Below the pieces are notes generated by a model. It made no database searches. It was given only the letters and a program-made list of their open reading frames with translations, and was not told the origin of the DNA. Both the position numbers and the translations under genes were made by a program. Positions 43,068-45,866 of a stretch of DNA of 45,866 bases are shown here, piece after piece. Source of the DNA: Ruminococcus sp. (GTDB lineage: Bacteria; Bacillota; Clostridia; Oscillospirales; Ruminococcaceae). Numbering within the stretch: the stretch's first letter is position 1; each line of letters begins with the position of its first letter. The stretch lies in assembly GCA_015066805.1 (NCBI GenBank), contig SVNP01000019.1, positions 1 through 45,866 on the forward strand, written 5' to 3'.

Positions 43068-44243
43068 TCATACATGATAAATCACTGAAAGCTCCAGACG
43101 ATCGCCATAGATGCGTAGTTCCGTTATCAGACTGCGCCAGAGATTGGTGTCATGGGGCAGACCATCTGCCAGAAATTGCTGCTGTAGCATAAGCTCCGCC
43201 TGAACAGCCTGCATAGAAGGATTTTTGCATCCACTGCCTTTTTTTCTTCCGCTGCATTGCAATCTTGCCTGTGTGCTTGCCGTATCTCGCAGCGTCATGG
43301 TACAGCCGCATTCTCCGCAAACCGCAAGGCCTGACAGCCAATGGGAACGGGGGCGGTTTCGTTTGCGATGCAATAATGCTTGGGCAGCGGCCTGGTAGAG
43401 TTCACAGGTGATGATGGGGGTGACTTCTGTACAATACTGGGCTTCTGCAGGCAAATGCCGCATTTGCTTGCACTTGTAACTGATGCGTTCTGTGCGATGC
43501 AGCATCAGTTTGCCCATGTAGATCGGGTTTTGCAGGATCCGCCGGACTGTTACATCATTCCATGGGTGAGCATCTTGGCTGTGAGTTTGCAGCATTCTTG
43601 GGGTAGGTATGGACGCCCTGGTCAGTCTGGCGGCGATCTGCCGTAAGCTGTATCCTTGTACGGCATCGGCAAAAATTTGTTGTATGATCGGCACCAGTTG
43701 GGGGCAGGGGATGACGGTTTCTCCTTGCCGTTGATATCCGTATGGAATAGTTGCCAAGGTGCAGATGCCCTTTCGCTGTCTGGCATATAATGCACTACGC
43801 ACCTTTCTTGAAATATCACGGGCGTACCAATCATTCATGACCGCACGCATGGGCATAAAATCATTGGCTGCGGTGCCTTGTGCGGTATCAATGCCGTCGG
43901 TTACGGCGATGTAGCGGATGCCGTGTGCAGGAAACCATTGCTCCAGCAATTGCCCCGTATGAATATAATCTCTGCTGAGACGGGACAGATCTTTTGTCAG
44001 GATCACGGAGATCCTGCCTTGCTGTGCTGCAAGCAGCATTTGCTCCAATCCCGGCCGATTCCGTAAGGTACCGGAATAGCCATCATCCGAAAAAATTGCT
44101 GTGACCTGAAATCCATGGGTATCTGCATATTGTTGCAGTAAGGTTCGCTGGCTGGCTATGCTCTCCGATTCCCGTTCGGTGCCGTCATCTCGAGATAACC
44201 GAAGATATAGAGCCGTAGCAGGCTTCAGTGATTCAGCCACCAT
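43068..44243 (-). CDS. serine recombinase (resolvase + recombinase + zinc ribbon)
   Basis: About 391 residues: an N-terminal resolvase catalytic domain with the nucleophile Ser17 in LYLRLSRDDG and the TKDLSRLSRDYIHTG motif; a recombinase domain (PF07508-like; GYSLRQIAARLT, VRRILQNPIYMGKL); and a zinc ribbon CGECGCT...CSGRKKGSGCK near residue 310-345. It lacks the long C-terminal coiled coil of typical large serine integrases and is short for that group. The start at 44243 is within the end of tspO (19-nt overlap); a longer frame to 44327 has no family similarity. It catalyses site-specific DNA exchange; its att sites are not evident. Confidence 0.9.
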   Translation of the reverse strand: MVAESLKPATALYLRLSRDDGTERESESIASQRTLLQQYADTHGFQVTAIFSDDGYSGTLRNRPGLEQMLLAAQQGRISVILTKDLSRLSRDYIHTGQLLEQWFPAHGIRYIAVTDGIDTAQGTAANDFMPMRAVMNDWYARDISRKVRSALYARQRKGICTLATIPYGYQRQGETVIPCPQLVPIIQQIFADAVQGYSLRQIAARLTRASIPTPRMLQTHSQDAHPWNDVTVRRILQNPIYMGKLMLHRTERISYKCKQMRHLPAEAQYCTEVTPIITCELYQAAAQALLHRKRNRPRSHWLSGLAVCGECGCTMTLRDTASTQARLQCSGRKKGSGCKNPSMQAVQAELMLQQQFLADGLPHDTNLWRSLITELRIYGDRLELSVIYHV

Positions 44244-44716
44244 ACACCAACTGTCAGGTAAAGCGCAAAGCAGCACCATACCAGATAGGGGAGCTGCATC
44301 CATGCCGCTATTTTGGAAATGCGGCAATAACTACGGATCATGGCAAGGATCGAAGCAATCAGACCAATGGTCCAGAACACAGCAAAACCGTACCAACCCA
44401 ATCCGAAAAACCAGATCATCCAGCAAAAAAAGAAAGTCAGCTGCACCGAAAATGCTGTGACTGCCCAATCATAGGCGGCAGGTTCTGCTGATGGTTTATT
44501 GCATCGGATCAGGCCGGAGCCAATGCCCATCAGGATCAGCAGAATGCTCCAGACAATAGGAAAAACGATCATGGGCGGTGTCAGCGGCGGTTGTATCACT
44601 TGAGAAAAGCTGCGCAGACCATCTATCGTCAGCCATGCAGATACAGCTCCGGTGCCAAGACAGAACAAACTGCTAAGCACAATGTGTTTCAGACAATTTC
44701 GATGTTTCACATTCAT
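44225..44716 (-). CDS. TspO/MBR family membrane protein
   Basis: About 163 residues with five membrane helices and the TspO features PPLTPPMIVFPIVWSILLILMGIGSGL (here split: PPLTPP and FPIVWSIL near residues 39-53), FFCWMIWFFGLGWYGFAVFW and the C-terminal LPYLVWCCFALYLTVGVWWLN. TspO proteins bind porphyrins and affect stress responses. Start is uncertain: the ATG at 44716 is only 2 nt from AAGGAG, whereas the GTG at 44710 has ideal 8-nt spacing. The 3' end overlaps the recombinase gene by 19 nt, so the two may be co-translated. Confidence 0.88.
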   Translation of the reverse strand: MNVKHRNCLKHIVLSSLFCLGTGAVSAWLTIDGLRSFSQVIQPPLTPPMIVFPIVWSILLILMGIGSGLIRCNKPSAEPAAYDWAVTAFSVQLTFFFCWMIWFFGLGWYGFAVFWTIGLIASILAMIRSYCRISKIAAWMQLPYLVWCCFALYLTVGVWWLNH

Positions 44717-44796
44717 CACTCCTTTTGCATAGTTTATGAAAAGAAAGCTTGTTTCATTCCGTTTTTATGGAAATTTCCGTTTTTGCCATGGATGCC

Positions 44797-44825
44797 TTGA
44801 CTTTTCCTTCGCTTTGTGGTATCAT
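44797..44825 (+). promoter_or_regulatory. promoter of tRNA-fMet
   Basis: TTGACT (44797-44802), 17 bp, TATCAT (44820-44825) with a TGG extension, 28 bp before the mature tRNA. Confidence 0.8.
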
Positions 44826-44853
44826 ATATAGGCAGTCAAGTGACGGCATATAT

Positions 44854-44929
<76 letters not shown>

Positions 44930-44934
44930 CATCT

Positions 44935-44973
44935 AAACGCAACGATTGATACAAAATCGTTGCGTTTTTCTTT
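44935..44973 (+). terminator. terminator of tRNA-fMet
   Basis: AAACGCAACGAT (44935-44946) pairs perfectly with ATCGTTGCGTTT (44956-44967), followed by TTCTTT. Confidence 0.92.
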
Positions 44974-45036
44974 ATGCCAAAAATGCCGTATCTGCGTTAT
45001 TTCTGCCCTGTTTGGCAGATGGGGAATCTACCCCTA

Positions 45037-45209
45037 TCGTTTCTTTGGAGAAAAATAAGAGAGCAAAGAAACAAAATGAAAGTGCAAAGAAACGGAGGGG
45101 GTGGGGGTTGCATTTTACCGTTTCGTTGGTCTTTCACCGTTTCTTTGCATAAGTGCCGTTTCTTTCCTCAATAGCCGTTTCTTTGGAGTTTTTCAGCGTT
45201 TCTTTGCAT
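45037..45209. repeat. array of CCGTTTCTTT repeats, about 19-bp period
   Basis: Direct copies start at 45037 (TCGTTTCTTT), 45118 (CCGTTTCGTT variant), 45137, 45156, 45175 and 45196 (GCGTTTCTTT). The middle ones are exactly 19 bp apart, the last step is 21. Two inverted copies, GCAAAGAAAC, are at 45063 and 45084, 21 bp apart. A G-rich stretch (45095-45109) lies between the two groups. Spacing close to two helical turns suggests protein-binding sites or iterons. Confidence 0.7.
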
Positions 45210-45242
45210 AAAAATAAGGGGTGCATTTCGCGCCCCTAACTC
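45207..45242 (-). terminator. terminator of the partial recombinase gene
   Basis: AGGGGTGC...GCGCCCCT forms a hairpin, and the ATAAAAATA stretch at lower coordinates is the U-rich tail for minus-strand RNA. Confidence 0.65.
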
Positions 45243-45245
45243 ATT

Positions 45246-45866
45246 TTATACTGTAATTTCACTCCCGTCCTTAAACAGGAAAACCATACCGCCGTCCTTG
45301 CAAATCGTCACATGATCAACGGCTTTCAGCCATAAGTCCTCTGAAAACTCTGTGATTGCATCATATCCACGCAGCGTTTTAGCATAATGCAGGATGAATT
45401 TCAGCTTGCTTTCCATCGCTTCTTTTTTGGAAACCAGTGCGTCACGCTTTGCCTTTAGCGACTCATAACGCTGCACTAGTTTTTCATATTCCGACTTGTA
45501 AAGCTCCTGTTTCATCGGCTTCACGGAATTTTGCTGTATCAGATTCCGTGTCAGCTCTGCGACAACGTCCATTTCCTGCGTCACTGCTTCAATCGCAGTA
45601 TCATCGGAAACCGTGAAATTCTCACTTAACAGCAGACAATTTTCAATGATTTCATCCTTGTTTTCAAGAATCCGATTCATTGCCAGAATGAATTTGTCCT
45701 TGATATGCTCCTCGTACAAATGCGGCGTTGTGCATTTCTCACCATTCTGAAATTTGTGGTTGCACTGCCATATCACACGGCGATACTTAGAAGTGGAGTG
45801 CCAGACCTTTGAGCCGTAGTACCCGCCGCAACACTCACAAACCAGTCTTGCCGTGAAGATGCTCTT
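45246..45866 (-). CDS. large serine recombinase, C-terminal part (runs off the window)
   Basis: The frame is open to the window edge, giving 206 residues of a larger protein. Near the edge CECCGGYYGSK and WQCNHKFQNGEKC form the paired-Cys zinc beta-ribbon of large serine recombinases; then an acidic/basic coiled coil (YESLKAKRDALVSKKEAMES) and a beta-rich tail ending FKDGSEITV, as in integrases of Clostridium-type conjugative or mobilisable elements. The catalytic domain would lie beyond 45866. Base composition is more AT-rich than neighbouring genes, consistent with transfer. The gene's 3' end faces the tRNA-fMet gene. Confidence 0.88.
   Translation of the reverse strand, partial: KSIFTARLVCECCGGYYGSKVWHSTSKYRRVIWQCNHKFQNGEKCTTPHLYEEHIKDKFILAMNRILENKDEIIENCLLLSENFTVSDDTAIEAVTQEMDVVAELTRNLIQQNSVKPMKQELYKSEYEKLVQRYESLKAKRDALVSKKEAMESKLKFILHYAKTLRGYDAITEFSEDLWLKAVDHVTICKDGGMVFLFKDGSEITV

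Noticed and set aside
45037-45209. Possible CRISPR array
   Set aside because: The repeat core is only about 10 bp with ~9-bp interspacing and includes inverted copies; this does not fit CRISPR repeats of 23-50 bp with ~30-bp spacers, and no cas genes are near.

Overview
The window looks like chromosome from a cellulolytic, cellulosome-forming clostridial bacterium (Firmicutes/Bacillota, Ruminococcus-like). Evidence seen: three secreted proteins ending in type I-like dockerins (a GH9 cellulase, a leucine-rich-repeat cysteine-peptidase-like protein, a leucine-rich-repeat protein), together with Gram-positive housekeeping families (IreB, CdaA/CdaR, RNase Y, SigK, ECF vitamin transporters ThiT and a PdxU-like S component, an LtaS-like sulfatase-fold enzyme). 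The genus is an inference; no 16S sequence is present.

Layout. 1-250: end of a 5S rRNA and a tRNA-Met(CAT). 251-2766: IreB, a DUF1540 protein, and an NfeD/SPFH membrane pair. 2763-3605: a TPP riboswitch with its terminator controlling the thiamine transporter ThiT. 3609-5195: a sodium:solute symporter. 5535-8625: a structured leader and the GH9-dockerin cellulase. 8675-12632: a GH2 beta-galactosidase divergent from an AraC-type regulator. 12675-14011: pyridoxal kinase and an ECF S component, overlapping by ATGA. 14509-17538: an ABC ATPase-permease fusion. 17605-19397: a split transketolase. 19496-21298: LRR/cysteine peptidase/dockerin. 21414-23734: c-di-AMP synthase CdaA with CdaR. 23928-31197 (minus strand): LRR-dockerin, GT-C-like membrane protein and LtaS-like enzyme in one tightly packed operon, followed by a separately promoted membrane protein with duplicated N-terminal motifs. 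31507-43002: aspartokinase, cytidylate-kinase-like protein, sugar-nucleotide 4,6-dehydratase, SigK, an M3-like lipoprotein peptidase, RNase Y, an O-antigen-ligase-like protein and a hemolysin III-like protein. 43068-45866: a serine recombinase overlapping tspO, tRNA-fMet, a roughly 19-bp-period repeat array, and the 3' part of a second serine recombinase that runs off the window; this is probably the edge of a mobile element.

How the genes fit together. Much of the window serves plant-polysaccharide use and the cell surface: GH9 cellulase and GH2 beta-galactosidase (with an adjacent AraC regulator) for glycan breakdown, dockerin proteins for cellulosome assembly, and LtaS-like, GT-C-like, dehydratase and ligase-like genes for envelope polymers. 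Vitamin uptake (thiamine, probably pyridoxine) and c-di-AMP signalling are standard Firmicute modules. Promoters are very uniform: most have a 17-bp spacer and many have a TGn extension before a TATAAT-like -10.

The best leads for something undescribed are the dockerin/GT-C-like/LtaS-like operon (24950-31200), the structured leader of the cellulase gene (5564-5769), the double-hairpin leader of RNase Y (38543-38830), the competing inverted repeats at 42123-42218, and the repeat array at 45037-45209 beside the recombinase.
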